36,985 bases of DNA from Acidobacteriaceae bacterium. GTDB lineage: Bacteria; Acidobacteriota; Terriglobia; Terriglobales; Acidobacteriaceae. The stretch covers positions 1 to 36,985 of the forward strand of contig JASHOQ010000108.1 in NCBI GenBank assembly GCA_030041045.1. The letters run 5' to 3'. This document shows, one piece after another, positions 9,490-18,656 of the stretch; position 1 is the stretch's first letter, and every line of letters starts with the position of its first letter. The position numbers and the translations under genes are program-made. The notes beneath the pieces were generated by a model that was given only the letters and a program-made list of their open reading frames with translations, made no database searches and had not been told where the DNA came from.

Positions 9490-10986
9490 TCAGGCTGCCG
9501 TGCCCACGCTCACTTGACCGCCCGCGCCCACGGTGACCAGAACCGACGACAGCGGCTCCCCGCTCTCGTCCCTCCCCACGCTCGACGCCATCGCTTCTCC
9601 GTTCACGAAAAGCTTCTCGTGCCGTCCGGCAAAGGCCGCACGCCAAATCAGCGCCGGCCCGCGTTCGTTGGTAAATGTGGTCTTTTGCGTACCTTCGTGG
9701 TGTACCGTCACATCGCAGGCGCGGATGGGCAGGTTGCGGACCTCGGCCCAATCGATGGTTGTGCCCAGTCCGGGAAGCGTGCGCACCGTAACCTCCACCC
9801 ATCCCCCTTCCACCGCCGCCAGCAGAGGAGAGCGGAACTCGAGCGTCACCCCCATCAGGTTCGTTACCAGGTCGCCCACGCGCGAGAACGAAACCTCAGG
9901 GTATTCGAGCCGCGCATGGCTCAGGTCCAGGAGCCGTTCAACCTCTTCGTCGCTCGTCGCGCCCACGGGAAACCCTCCTGCATCCGCGTCCACATCCCTC
10001 CGCCAGTCCGGTGCCAGCGCCTTCGAAGCGCGCCGCGGTCCGCAGCCCTCGAGCTGGTGGTTGGCGCTCAAACGCTGATAAAAGCACTGCCCCTCTCTGT
10101 TCCACCACGTGTTTTCGATCAGCGCCTCCACCGCTGCGGCCTTGCGCAGAAATTCCTGCGCCCGCTCGGCGTTCCCCCGCACCTCTTCGATGTGGGCAAA
10201 AGCCTGATATGCAGTCCGTTCGCTCGCCAGCAGATCAAAGCCAACCACGTACTCCGAGTCGCCCTCGTTGTAGCCCGGAATCCCGCGCGCCCGCGGAAAC
10301 TTTTGGTTGGGATCGTAGATGCCGCGCATGTTCAGGAGGCGGGGCCGGTTCATGATCTGGTCCGCGCCCAGGCCCCAGCGTTCCACGTAATCATTTACAG
10401 TGTGCTCGTAAAAACTGAGGAACACCGGATCCTCGACATAGGTCCGGTCGCCGGTCCACACATACATCCTGAAACAGCAATCCACGAGGTCGAAGTTCGC
10501 CGGCAGGTTGTACCAGAAGGCCGCGTCGTTTTCGTAATCCACCGGCGCCGGCAGGTTGTTGCGGTCAATCTCCCAGAAGCTGCACCAGTCTCTCGAATCG
10601 GATATGTTCTCGGCGAATTTTCGCAGCATGTTCAAGTTGAAGCGCGCCAGTCCCAAAGCCTGCGCTCCCAGTGCTTGATGGCACGTGTCGCGAATGCAGA
10701 ACCCTTCGCGCCCCGGCTCCACGGATTCGTACCAGGGTCCCACCGGGTCGCCCTCGTCGAACGCGTACGCCATTGCCTGGCTGCGCGCCCAGCGAAAAAC
10801 GTTCACCAGCTTCTCGCTCGACGAGCTCAAGTCCAGCTTCGATTCGAGCTGTCCGGCGTTCGGCTGCACATGACTCTGGCCGGTGATCAACTGCGCCCAG
10901 CCGCGGCCCATCCCCGCGCTGCACACGCCAAAACCACTCAGCGCGGCGCACATCGCGCGCCGGGTCATTTTTCTCATGCGGAACAT
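9490..10986 (-). CDS. Secreted (alpha/alpha)6-barrel glycoside hydrolase-like protein
   Basis: The protein has 498 residues from ATG 10986. ATG codons at 10977 and 10968 are alternatives, and no start has a strong ribosome site. The N-terminus (MTRRAMCAALSGFG) looks like a twin-arginine signal. The rest matches six-hairpin glycosidases: GFCIRDTCHQ near the front, an acidic motif YNEGDSEYVVGFDLLASERTAYQAFAHIEE in the middle (repeated helix hairpins), and a beta-rich C-terminus with TIDWAEVRNLP and LFVNGEA. Related families include GH78, GH37 and GH63-type enzymes. The Asp of IRD and the acidic pair in EGD are candidate catalytic residues by analogy only. The gene diverges from the sulfatase gene across 195 bases, which suggests joint control and a shared periplasmic pathway. 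Confidence 0.7.
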   Translation of the reverse strand: MFRMRKMTRRAMCAALSGFGVCSAGMGRGWAQLITGQSHVQPNAGQLESKLDLSSSSEKLVNVFRWARSQAMAYAFDEGDPVGPWYESVEPGREGFCIRDTCHQALGAQALGLARFNLNMLRKFAENISDSRDWCSFWEIDRNNLPAPVDYENDAAFWYNLPANFDLVDCCFRMYVWTGDRTYVEDPVFLSFYEHTVNDYVERWGLGADQIMNRPRLLNMRGIYDPNQKFPRARGIPGYNEGDSEYVVGFDLLASERTAYQAFAHIEEVRGNAERAQEFLRKAAAVEALIENTWWNREGQCFYQRLSANHQLEGCGPRRASKALAPDWRRDVDADAGGFPVGATSDEEVERLLDLSHARLEYPEVSFSRVGDLVTNLMGVTLEFRSPLLAAVEGGWVEVTVRTLPGLGTTIDWAEVRNLPIRACDVTVHHEGTQKTTFTNERGPALIWRAAFAGRHEKLFVNGEAMASSVGRDESGEPLSSVLVTVGAGGQVSVGTAA

Positions 10987-11181
10987 ACTACCATCGATGC
11001 GACTGCAACCGTGAAAGTGCGGCCTGATACTGATATAGGTCCCGAATGAGCAACCGATCAACTTGGAAGGACAAATACACGCGCAACACCTCGGGAAACA
11101 CATTTGCTTCGATCAGTTCAACGCGCGATAATCCAGACGATCGACGTGAGATTCAAGTGGCGCGACTTCCATTGAGATCAA
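10987..11181. promoter_or_regulatory. Divergent promoter region between glycosidase and sulfatase genes
   Basis: These 195 bases must hold promoters for both flanking genes. I cannot assign -10/-35 boxes with confidence. A 13-base motif at 11004-11016 (TGCAACCGTGAAA) resembles one found upstream of the LacI-type gene (complement of 19782-19794), matching at 11 of 13 positions. That may be a shared operator or chance. Confidence 0.35.
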
Positions 11182-12636
11182 ATGACTGTCAATAGACGCA
11201 GGTTTCTGCTGGGAACGGCGGCCACAGCCGCACAAATGCGGGCGAAAGCCGCCTTGGCCTATGGTGAACAGCAAACCACCATTAATCAGTCGTTGCCCGC
11301 GGCCAGGCCGAACATCGTTATTTACCACTCCGACCAGTTTCGCTGGGACTTCGTCGGCGCCAATGAACTGAACAGCTCGACGCACACGCCCAATCTGGAT
11401 GCGCTTGCCGCGACGGGAATCAACTTCACGCACGCGGTCACCAATCAGCCCGTGTGCGCGCCCTCGCGCTCTGTGCTTCTTACCGGCATATACGCAACCG
11501 ATACCGGCGTATGGCACAACGGCCTTGGGCTCAGGCAGGATTTGCCTACGTTGGCCACAGAGTTGCGCAAGGCCGGATACACCGCGAATTACATCGGCAA
11601 ATGGCATCTGGCTCCCGCATCGGAGGCGCAGGGCGGCGGCCATGGTCCCGTGAAACCCGAGTTTCGCGGCGGCTTTGCCGATTTCTGGGAGGCAGCGAAC
11701 GAGCTTGAATGGGCCACTCATCCCTACGAAGGCACCATCTGGGACCGGGACGGGAAACCCATCGCCTACAAGGACGAGTATCGCGTGGACTTCATCACCG
11801 ATCACGCGGAGAAATTTCTGCGGCAAAAGCATGACCAGCCATTCCTCCTGATGATTTCTCAGCTCGAACCTCATCAGCAGAACGATCTCGGACGCATGGT
11901 TGGGCCGCAAGGCTCGGCGGAACGTTTTGCGGACGCGTTCGTGCCTGCTGATCTGCGCAGCTTCCCGGGCGATTGGCACAAGCAATTGCCCGATTACTAT
12001 GGCGCCTGCGAAAGCATCGATGCCTCCGTTGGCCGTGTGCGCAAGATTCTGGAAGAGGAAAACCTCGCCGCCAATACCATCTTCGTTTTCATGAGCGACC
12101 ACGGTTGCCACTTCATGACGCGCAACCAGGAATACAAACGGAGCACGCACAACAGCAGTTTGCGGGTTCCTTTGCTCATCGACGGTCCGGGTTTCGACAG
12201 CGCCCGGCAGATTCGGGAGCTTGTCGGCATTGTAGACATCGCGCCCACGCTGCTCGAAGCGGCGGGGGTGGCTGCGCCGCAGTCGATGCGCGGGCGCAGC
12301 TTTCTGCCGCTGCTACGTGACGCCGGCGCGCGGCGTGACTGGCCGAGCGAGCAATTGATTCAGATCAGTGAGTCCATGACGGGTCGTGCGATCAGGACCG
12401 CGGACTGGACTTACTGCGTGGCAGATCCAACCGGCGCAACGGACAAGCCGGCGAGCGAAAACTATCACGAATACCAGCTCTACGACCAGCGCAATGACCC
12501 GCACGAGCTGGTCAATCTCGCCGGCCGCAAAGAGTACCGCGAGATTGCCGATGAGCTGCGCGATCGGCTCAGGAAATTGATGGTCCAGGCTGAAGAAGCC
12601 GATCCTCAGATCGAGCCGGCAAAACTGTATCCGTGA
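11182..12636 (+). CDS. Tat-exported sulfatase (type I, formylglycine-dependent)
   Basis: The protein has 484 residues and cleaves sulfate esters, most likely from a glycan in the periplasm. A twin-arginine signal (NRRRFLLGTAATAA) opens the protein. Asp51 in HSDQFRWD is a calcium-ligand candidate. Cys92 in CAPSR (residues 92-96) fits the C-x-P-S-R signature in which Cys is converted to formylglycine. IGKWHL and the Asp306-His307 pair in MSDHGCHF complete the expected active site. Length and order are normal for S1 sulfatases. The maturation enzyme is not encoded in this window. The gene diverges from a glycosidase and lies 190 bases before the next Tat-exported protein. The exact substrate (sulfated polysaccharide, aryl or choline ester) cannot be decided from sequence. 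Confidence 0.9.
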   Translation: MTVNRRRFLLGTAATAAQMRAKAALAYGEQQTTINQSLPAARPNIVIYHSDQFRWDFVGANELNSSTHTPNLDALAATGINFTHAVTNQPVCAPSRSVLLTGIYATDTGVWHNGLGLRQDLPTLATELRKAGYTANYIGKWHLAPASEAQGGGHGPVKPEFRGGFADFWEAANELEWATHPYEGTIWDRDGKPIAYKDEYRVDFITDHAEKFLRQKHDQPFLLMISQLEPHQQNDLGRMVGPQGSAERFADAFVPADLRSFPGDWHKQLPDYYGACESIDASVGRVRKILEEENLAANTIFVFMSDHGCHFMTRNQEYKRSTHNSSLRVPLLIDGPGFDSARQIRELVGIVDIAPTLLEAAGVAAPQSMRGRSFLPLLRDAGARRDWPSEQLIQISESMTGRAIRTADWTYCVADPTGATDKPASENYHEYQLYDQRNDPHELVNLAGRKEYREIADELRDRLRKLMVQAEEADPQIEPAKLYP

Positions 12637-12826
12637 GCCGCGCCGGGTCAAGCGCTCCACCCTTGACTTGAAATCCTTGAGCTCCTATGATTGGCGTCTT
12701 AGCATCAGGCACCAGAGGGCGCGGGCTCGCGAATCTGGCTCCTGGTTGCGATCCAGGCCCAACCGCGAAGAGCAGGAAAGTCTTGAGCAATCTTCTTCGC
12801 TCGGATGCAACCGCATGGGAGAGGTC

Positions 12827-13975
12827 ATGAATGAGCAGCACCATTTGAGCCTCAGCCGTCGCGAGTTTTTGCGCAGCTCAATTGGCGCCACCACTCTCTT
12901 CTGTGCCCGGCCTCATCGCGCCTTCGCCGCAGCGCGTGGCCCTCAACAGAAGGTCGTAGTCATTACGTTCGGGGGCGGCGCGCGAGACGAAGAAACCTTC
13001 TCTATCGATGGCCAGCAGTACATCCCCAATCTTCTCAATACACTCGCTCCGCAATCCTGTTTCTTCACGCAAGTCATCAATCGCGGAATTCTTGGGCACT
13101 ATGTTGCCACCGCCAGTATTGCCACGGGTGCTTACGAGACATTCGATAACTTTGTTGCGCAACCGCCGGCGCATCCCACAATCTTCGAATACTTCAGAAA
13201 AGACCTCGGCCGGCCGCGCGAAGATGCCTTCGTGATCGCTCCGGGAAACCTGTTTGCGCAAATTGGAGCCAGCCATAATCGGCGCTATGGTCCGGATTCC
13301 GGAGCTGAGGTGATTCTTCCCAAGCAACTTTTGTCTGCTGCACTCGGCAGTGCAAACACGCCACAGCTCGACGATTACCCAAATCTGCTGCGCGACAATT
13401 ACGAAAGACCTGATTCCACGAGCACCGTAACGCAGGAGACGGATCGAGAGGAATTTGAGCGGATGATCGATCGCTTGAAAATCGATCCCGCGGACCTTCG
13501 CGATCACGCCGCCCTGCTGCGCAGCCCCGATGAGCTTTCCGTTTACATGGCGAAGCACGTGATGCGCAATTTCGCGCCCTCTCTCCTGTTTCTTACATTG
13601 CACGATATCGATATAGCGCACTCGGGAGCTTACTCGCTTTATCTCGATGGCATTCGCAGCACAGACCGGCTTTCAGCCGAGATATGGACCGAAATCCAGA
13701 GCAACCCGGAGTACAAGGACAAAACGTCGCTCTTCATCATGCCCGACTTCGGCCGCGATGGCGATAACGACGCCGGGGGAAACGGCTTTCAGCATCATCG
13801 AACGGGCAGCCCTTCGGCGCGAACCACCTGGATGATGGCGCTCGGCCCGACCGCGCGTCAAAAGACAATCGTGGAGCGTCCCATCGAATCCATTGACCTG
13901 GCAGCGGCGGTCTCAGGACTGCTTGGGTTCGATGCGCGGCTCGTGCAGGGTCAACGCATTCCGGAGCTGATCTGA
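12827..13975 (+). CDS. Tat-exported alkaline-phosphatase-superfamily-like protein
   Basis: The protein has 382 residues. ATG 12827 follows GGGAGAGG and gives a twin-arginine signal (LSRREFLRSSIGA). The upstream frame from 12668 has no ribosome site. The fold pattern resembles alkaline-phosphatase, phosphodiesterase and sulfatase enzymes: VVVITFGGGARDE near residue 43, TASIATG as the nucleophile-loop position, LTLHDIDIAHSGAYS at about 254-268, MPDFGRDGDND near 305-315 and FQHHRTG near 320-326. The Asp and His residues are plausible metal ligands. The first strand has Gly where classic members carry Asp, so the metal site may be altered. Its stop codon overlaps the next start (TGATG), so the two proteins are probably translated together. 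The substrate is unknown. Confidence 0.65.
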   Translation: MNEQHHLSLSRREFLRSSIGATTLFCARPHRAFAAARGPQQKVVVITFGGGARDEETFSIDGQQYIPNLLNTLAPQSCFFTQVINRGILGHYVATASIATGAYETFDNFVAQPPAHPTIFEYFRKDLGRPREDAFVIAPGNLFAQIGASHNRRYGPDSGAEVILPKQLLSAALGSANTPQLDDYPNLLRDNYERPDSTSTVTQETDREEFERMIDRLKIDPADLRDHAALLRSPDELSVYMAKHVMRNFAPSLLFLTLHDIDIAHSGAYSLYLDGIRSTDRLSAEIWTEIQSNPEYKDKTSLFIMPDFGRDGDNDAGGNGFQHHRTGSPSARTTWMMALGPTARQKTIVERPIESIDLAAAVSGLLGFDARLVQGQRIPELI

Positions 13976-15177
13976 TGCCGGCATGGCTGACCGCCGAGAG
14001 TTTCGCCTCCTATCCTGCGCAGGGCAGGGAAATAGCCGAGTCGCACCTTGCGGACCTGCAAAAAATCCCAGTCGCGCTGCTTCCCGTCTTTCTGGTCGAT
14101 TTGAAAATGTTCGACTGGAAGTTTCCCGTCGAACAGGCGGAGATCGCGACACGCATTGCGTTCGCAGGATCCCATCCCGCATTTCTCGCTGACTTTCGCA
14201 AGATTGTGGTGCCTCCGGCGCTTGATAGCCCGGCGAAGGTTGGCGACCCGCAGCAATTTCTTGCGGAGATGACAGCTTACCTTTGGTCATCTTTGCAGAT
14301 AGACGCTTACCGTTCTGCCGCGGACCAGTTTGTCGCCCATTTTGCGGCAGCGAGGGAACCCGTAAAGCCGGCAGCTCCCCGCCTGGTGATGATTTGCTTG
14401 GGGCGAGGTGCAAATCCGCCTGCCCACCCGCTCTTCGACAAGCTTCGCAGGTTTGGTCAAATGCGAACGAACGTCCGCGTGGATGGCGCCGTCGAAGCCC
14501 TTCTCGACAGGCTTCGTCAAAGATCAGAAAGTCATCCTCAACCGTACGCTCACTGGTATGTGGACGGCGGCGATCCATTGCCCGGTTCTTCTGTCGACGG
14601 AGTCACCCCCATCTTTTATACGGCGCTCGCGCCCTTGAACGAGCAGATTCTTGCCCGCATGCGCTCCTGCATCGAAGCCGGTACGGGGCCCGAGGTCCTT
14701 CATACCGAACTGGCGGAACTCTCCGAACGGCCCCCTTCTGGAAGCCGGGTCAGTGACGATCCACGTGTTCAGCACTTTGCCATGTCGCTACTCACTGAAG
14801 GTTCGGGAACACAGCTGTTTTCGACGAGCTTTGTCCAGTGGACCACGCGCGAAATCCTTCGCCGGGCACAGCCGGTGACACTCCTGACGAGGTTCGCTCC
14901 GCGTCAAAGGCAAAAGCCGTTCAACGCCATGGTCGAGTCTCAAGCGAGTTCGACCGATCTCGATCCCAATGGATCATTGGTCGACGCGGACATGAGCGCC
15001 TATTATGCGTACCTTGAAATGAATAATTTGTACAATCCTGAGGGTTCGGCATTCCTTGTCTGGTTTGAGAATCATTCCCAGGCCATGGTTGCCGGGCGCA
15101 ATGTTCCGGCGGGAACAACAAACGACTCCCCGACCTCCATACCCGAACTGCTTTCGCAAGTGTTGGAGAACGGCTGA
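13975..15177 (+). CDS. Unrecognised 400-residue protein coupled to the phosphatase-like gene
   Basis: I do not recognise this protein. It overlaps the previous gene by one base (TGATG) and has GGAG about 9 bases before its ATG, so translational coupling is likely. No signal peptide or membrane segment is visible, so it should stay in the cytoplasm even though its partner carries a Tat signal. Visible features are a strand-like LVMICLGRG (about residue 138), an arginine-rich LLDRLRQRSE helix, HWYVDGGDP, and an SLVDADMSAYYAYLEMNN segment near the C-terminus. It may be an assembly or accessory factor for the partner, or an enzyme of the same pathway. Codon use and composition resemble the neighbours, with no sign of recent transfer. 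Confidence 0.7.
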   Translation: MPAWLTAESFASYPAQGREIAESHLADLQKIPVALLPVFLVDLKMFDWKFPVEQAEIATRIAFAGSHPAFLADFRKIVVPPALDSPAKVGDPQQFLAEMTAYLWSSLQIDAYRSAADQFVAHFAAAREPVKPAAPRLVMICLGRGANPPAHPLFDKLRRFGQMRTNVRVDGAVEALLDRLRQRSESHPQPYAHWYVDGGDPLPGSSVDGVTPIFYTALAPLNEQILARMRSCIEAGTGPEVLHTELAELSERPPSGSRVSDDPRVQHFAMSLLTEGSGTQLFSTSFVQWTTREILRRAQPVTLLTRFAPRQRQKPFNAMVESQASSTDLDPNGSLVDADMSAYYAYLEMNNLYNPEGSAFLVWFENHSQAMVAGRNVPAGTTNDSPTSIPELLSQVLENG

Positions 15178-15343
15178 TTGGCTGGAACTGAATTCTCCCT
15201 CCTCCAATCAATCGCAACATGAGTGGGATTCGTCGGGTTTTCCACGACGTTTCCATGGTAGGTTTAGCGCCATCTCCACATTTTGGCTGACCAGCCCGAT
15301 GGGATCAGCCCGAACAAATGCGCGGGCAGCGTTGCGTGAATCG

Positions 15344-15359
15344 ATGTACCCGGTTACAT
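15344..15359. promoter_or_regulatory. LacI-type operator upstream of the GH35-like gene
   Basis: ATGTACCCGGTTACAT is a 16-base palindrome with one mismatched pair and a central CpG, the usual form of LacI-family operators. It ends 20 bases before the ATG at 15380. A related palindrome lies at 19973-19988 in front of the second receptor, and the 10-mer TCGATGTACC (15341-15350) recurs exactly at 19995-20004. Binding by the LacI-type protein of this locus is inferred. Confidence 0.65.
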
Positions 15360-15379
15360 TGAATCGAAGGTGAATCTTG

Positions 15380-16993
15380 ATGAACAGACTTGTTCTGCGC
15401 ATTTTCTGCCTTGTCGTCTTCCTTTTCGCTCAATCCCGGGGCTCGATTTTCGCACAGGCTTCCCAAGCCCCGCGCATCGAGCAGCGCGACGGACGCAACG
15501 CTTTGCTTGTCGATGGCCGTCCGTTCCTGATTCTCGGCGGGCAAATCCACAACTCCAGCGCCTGGCCGTCTGAACTGCCGCAGGTGTGGGAGTCGATGGC
15601 CGCGTTGCACGCCAACACCATTGAGGCTCCGGTCTATTGGGAACAGTTCGAGCCTAAAGAGGGGCAATTCGACTATGACAACGTGGACCAGCTGGTCGAG
15701 GGAGCGCGCGCGCATAACCTTCACGTTGTGCTTCTCTGGTTTGGGACATGGAAGAACGGCAATATGCATTACGTCCCCACATGGGTCAAAACCGATCCCA
15801 AGCGGTTTCCCAATGTGATTCGGCCAGACGGTGAGCCGATCGACGTGCTGTCGGCAAATTCGCGCAACACGCTCGAGGCCGACAAGTCCGCCTTCGTCGT
15901 TTTGATGCGCCATCTCAAGCAGATTGACGGCGAGAATCACACCGTCTTGATGATTCAGGTGGAAAACGAATCAGGAATCATTGGCAGCGTGCGCGACAAT
16001 TCTCCTGAGGCCAACCGCGAGTTTGCCGGGCCGGTGCCGGCAGACTTGCTGGCTGCCGCGCAGAAGCAGCCGGGAACCTGGACGCAGGTTTTTGGCTCCA
16101 ATGCAGATGAGACTTTTCAGGCTTACTATCAGGCAAAATACATCAACGAAATTGCTGCTGCCGGCAAGCGGGAGTTCGACATTCCCTGCTACATCAACGT
16201 GTGGATCGACTACCCTCCTGCGGAGCTGCCGGAGCGTCAGTTGGATACACCCGGAATCGGTTACCCAAGCGGCGGCGCGGTCCAGAAAATGGTCTGGCTT
16301 TGGCGCGCGCTCGCCCCGTCCATTGACCTGATCGGCCCCGACATCTACACCGACAACTCGCAGATGTACCGGTCCGTCATCGCGGCGTACCATCGTGCCG
16401 ATAATCCCCTCTGGATTCCTGAAACCGGCCGCGACGACAGCTTTGGGAAGTTCTTTTTCTATGCACTGGGAGACGGAGCCATCGGATTTTCTCCGTTCGG
16501 GGTAGACCTGTCAGGCTGGAATATCCTCGGCGACCATCCCTGGAAAAGTCATAGCACTAACTTCGCTCTAATCGGCCCAATGGATGGGGAGATCGCTCAG
16601 CTTGAGTTTGACGGCAAGCTCAAGACAGCCGTTGAGGAGCCGGGTGAGGCAACACAGGAACTCGATTTCGGAGAGTGGCAGGCCACGGTTTCCTTCGGCT
16701 TTCCGCAATCGGACGGCCGGCCGGCTCCGGGCACGAAAGACGCACACGGCGCGGCCCTGGTTGCGCAGTTGGGGCCGGATGAATTTCTGGTCACGGGCGT
16801 AGACGCGAGCGTCGCCTTCCATTTGCCTGGGAAACTACCGTGGATTCGGAGCCAGATCTTGACCGCCGAGCAGGGAACCTACGAAGGCGGAGATTGGAAA
16901 CCGCTGCGCTTTTTGAATGGAGACGAGACCGATCGCGGGTTGCGCTTCGGCCAGACGCCGCAGGTTGTCCGGGTTACGATGTGCCGCTTCTAG
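15380..16993 (+). CDS. Secreted GH35/GH42-like beta-galactosidase with DUF5597-type C-terminus
   Basis: The protein has 537 residues and is predicted to remove terminal beta-linked galactose or a similar sugar. ATG 15380 is chosen over the adjoining TTG 15377 because of AAGG at 15367-15370. A signal peptide of about 28 residues precedes the TIM barrel. LILGGQIHNSSAWP and ANTIEAPVYWEQFEPKEG are typical of GH35/GH42 barrel starts. Glu197 in VENES is the expected acid/base, and Glu348 in IPETG the expected nucleophile. The beta-rich C-terminus (about 390-537) fits the DUF5597 domain that accompanies this subgroup. A likely operator lies directly upstream, and the symporter gene follows by 82 bases, so the two probably share a transcript. 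The linkage specificity is not determined by sequence. Confidence 0.88.
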   Translation: MNRLVLRIFCLVVFLFAQSRGSIFAQASQAPRIEQRDGRNALLVDGRPFLILGGQIHNSSAWPSELPQVWESMAALHANTIEAPVYWEQFEPKEGQFDYDNVDQLVEGARAHNLHVVLLWFGTWKNGNMHYVPTWVKTDPKRFPNVIRPDGEPIDVLSANSRNTLEADKSAFVVLMRHLKQIDGENHTVLMIQVENESGIIGSVRDNSPEANREFAGPVPADLLAAAQKQPGTWTQVFGSNADETFQAYYQAKYINEIAAAGKREFDIPCYINVWIDYPPAELPERQLDTPGIGYPSGGAVQKMVWLWRALAPSIDLIGPDIYTDNSQMYRSVIAAYHRADNPLWIPETGRDDSFGKFFFYALGDGAIGFSPFGVDLSGWNILGDHPWKSHSTNFALIGPMDGEIAQLEFDGKLKTAVEEPGEATQELDFGEWQATVSFGFPQSDGRPAPGTKDAHGAALVAQLGPDEFLVTGVDASVAFHLPGKLPWIRSQILTAEQGTYEGGDWKPLRFLNGDETDRGLRFGQTPQVVRVTMCRF

Positions 16994-17075
16994 GATTTCC
17001 GCGATAATCTCATTGTGTGTGCGAACCTCTTCCAATGAACGCGCAGGGCTCTCCCGATAACAGGCGAAGCGGAGC

Positions 17076-18656
17076 ATGAAGTGGAGTCCAAGTTATATCG
17101 CACTTGCTGCGGCCTACTTGATCGGACTCATCGTGATAGGGACCTGGTCTGGGCGTCATAAGGGCGACTCCAACCAGTACTTGAACGCCACCTCTTCATT
17201 GCCCATATGGGTTTGCGCAACTGCATGTATCGCGGCCAACTGCGGCTCCCTTGACATCTTCGCCATGATGGCGCTCGGCGCGCAATACGGCATGCTGGCC
17301 TGCCATTTCTACTGGATCGGCGCCATTCCCGCACTGCTTGTCGTAGCCTTCCTGCTGCTTCCGGCATACAGGAGGCGCCGGAATCCCACCATCCTCGACT
17401 ACATTGGCGCCCATTACGGTGATGCCACTCGCTCCATGGTTGCGCTTTGCATGGCGGCGACCATGCTGTTGATCGCAGGCGTCAGCCTTTGCGCAGCGGC
17501 GCAAACCATCACTGCGCTTCTGGGCTGGACCTTCCTTGAAGGAGTGTTAGCCGTCGCGGCCATCGTCTTGATTTACACCCTGGCCGGAGGATTTCGCGCC
17601 ACCGTCTATACCGAACTCTTCCACTTCGCCATCGTGTTGGCGGCGGTTGTTCCGCTGCTCTTTCTTATCGCCAACAGCCTCGGCGGTTTCGGCAAAATGC
17701 TGTCGCGCATTCCCGCTCAGCGTTTCCATGCATGGCACGGAGTGCCCTTTTTCGCTCCCCACGCCGTCATGGATGGTTTTGGACTGGTCTTCGGTCTCGG
17801 CCTGGTGCTTAGTTTCGGCTACTGGGGCACGGATTTCGTGCAGCTTCAGCGCGCGCTGGCGGTGCGCCGGGAAGTGGACGCACCTTATATTCCATTGACC
17901 ATAGGTTTTGCCAAGCTTGTATTTGCCCTGCTGATTGCCCTCGCGGGCGTGGCCGCTCCCTTGGTGCTCTCGCCGGCGCAGCTCAGCAGGAATTGGAACG
18001 CCACTCTCCCCGCCTTGATGCTGCACTATTATGCTTCCTTCTGGCTGATTGTCGGCATGATGGGGCTTGCGGCCAGCTTGATCTCCACCTTTTCGAACAA
18101 TGTCGCCGGCTTCACATCCGCGTGGGTGCAGGGGATCTATCAGCAGAAGATCCATCCCAACGCCAGGGATGCGCACTATACCAGGGTGAGCCGGTTGACC
18201 AATGCCAGTGTGGTGCTCCTGTCGGTGGGCGCGGCCTACCTTGCGCTCGGCTTTCAGAGCTTAATGGACTATATTCAACTGGTCCTCTCTACTTTCGACG
18301 CGCCATTATTCGCGCTCGTCGCGTTGACCGTGATTGCGCCGCGGAGGGTCGCCACGAGCGGCCGTACAGGCTTCCTGCTCGGGCTGGGTTGCTCAGTAAT
18401 ACACCAAATCCTCGTCCTCGCCCACGTACTCCATTACGGAAGCCAAATGGCGGCTAATTTTTACGGAGCCATTCTTGGATTTGGTGTGGCCTTCGCGATC
18501 ACTCTCGCCATCGGAATGCTGCGCGAGCCGCCCGAACTCGAACGCAAGGAGCAACCATCCTCCCACGAGCGAAGAGCACCGATTCCCTGGCCGGCAGTGG
18601 CTGCCGGCATCGTGCTTGCGGGCCTCTTTGTGTTCTTCAACGTGGCGTTCTGGTAG
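17076..18656 (+). CDS. Sodium:solute symporter family transporter
   Basis: The protein has 526 residues and many hydrophobic segments, consistent with the roughly 13 helices of the SSS family. It starts with YIALAAAYLIGLIVIGTWSGR and has a conserved TYTLAGGFRATVYTELFHF-like helix near residue 165-185, both usual in this family. It would couple sodium entry to uptake of a sugar, sugar acid or related solute across the inner membrane. It lies 82 bases behind the beta-galactosidase gene, which suggests that it imports the monosaccharide released by the periplasmic enzymes. Its last 20 bases overlap the 3' end of the convergent LacI-type gene, so the two transcripts are complementary at their ends. 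Confidence 0.9.
   Translation: MKWSPSYIALAAAYLIGLIVIGTWSGRHKGDSNQYLNATSSLPIWVCATACIAANCGSLDIFAMMALGAQYGMLACHFYWIGAIPALLVVAFLLLPAYRRRRNPTILDYIGAHYGDATRSMVALCMAATMLLIAGVSLCAAAQTITALLGWTFLEGVLAVAAIVLIYTLAGGFRATVYTELFHFAIVLAAVVPLLFLIANSLGGFGKMLSRIPAQRFHAWHGVPFFAPHAVMDGFGLVFGLGLVLSFGYWGTDFVQLQRALAVRREVDAPYIPLTIGFAKLVFALLIALAGVAAPLVLSPAQLSRNWNATLPALMLHYYASFWLIVGMMGLAASLISTFSNNVAGFTSAWVQGIYQQKIHPNARDAHYTRVSRLTNASVVLLSVGAAYLALGFQSLMDYIQLVLSTFDAPLFALVALTVIAPRRVATSGRTGFLLGLGCSVIHQILVLAHVLHYGSQMAANFYGAILGFGVAFAITLAIGMLREPPELERKEQPSSHERRAPIPWPAVAAGIVLAGLFVFFNVAFW

Noticed and set aside
9514..11049. 511-residue plus-strand frame
   Set aside because: It is antisense to the glycosidase-like gene, whose motifs and signal peptide make that strand the real one.
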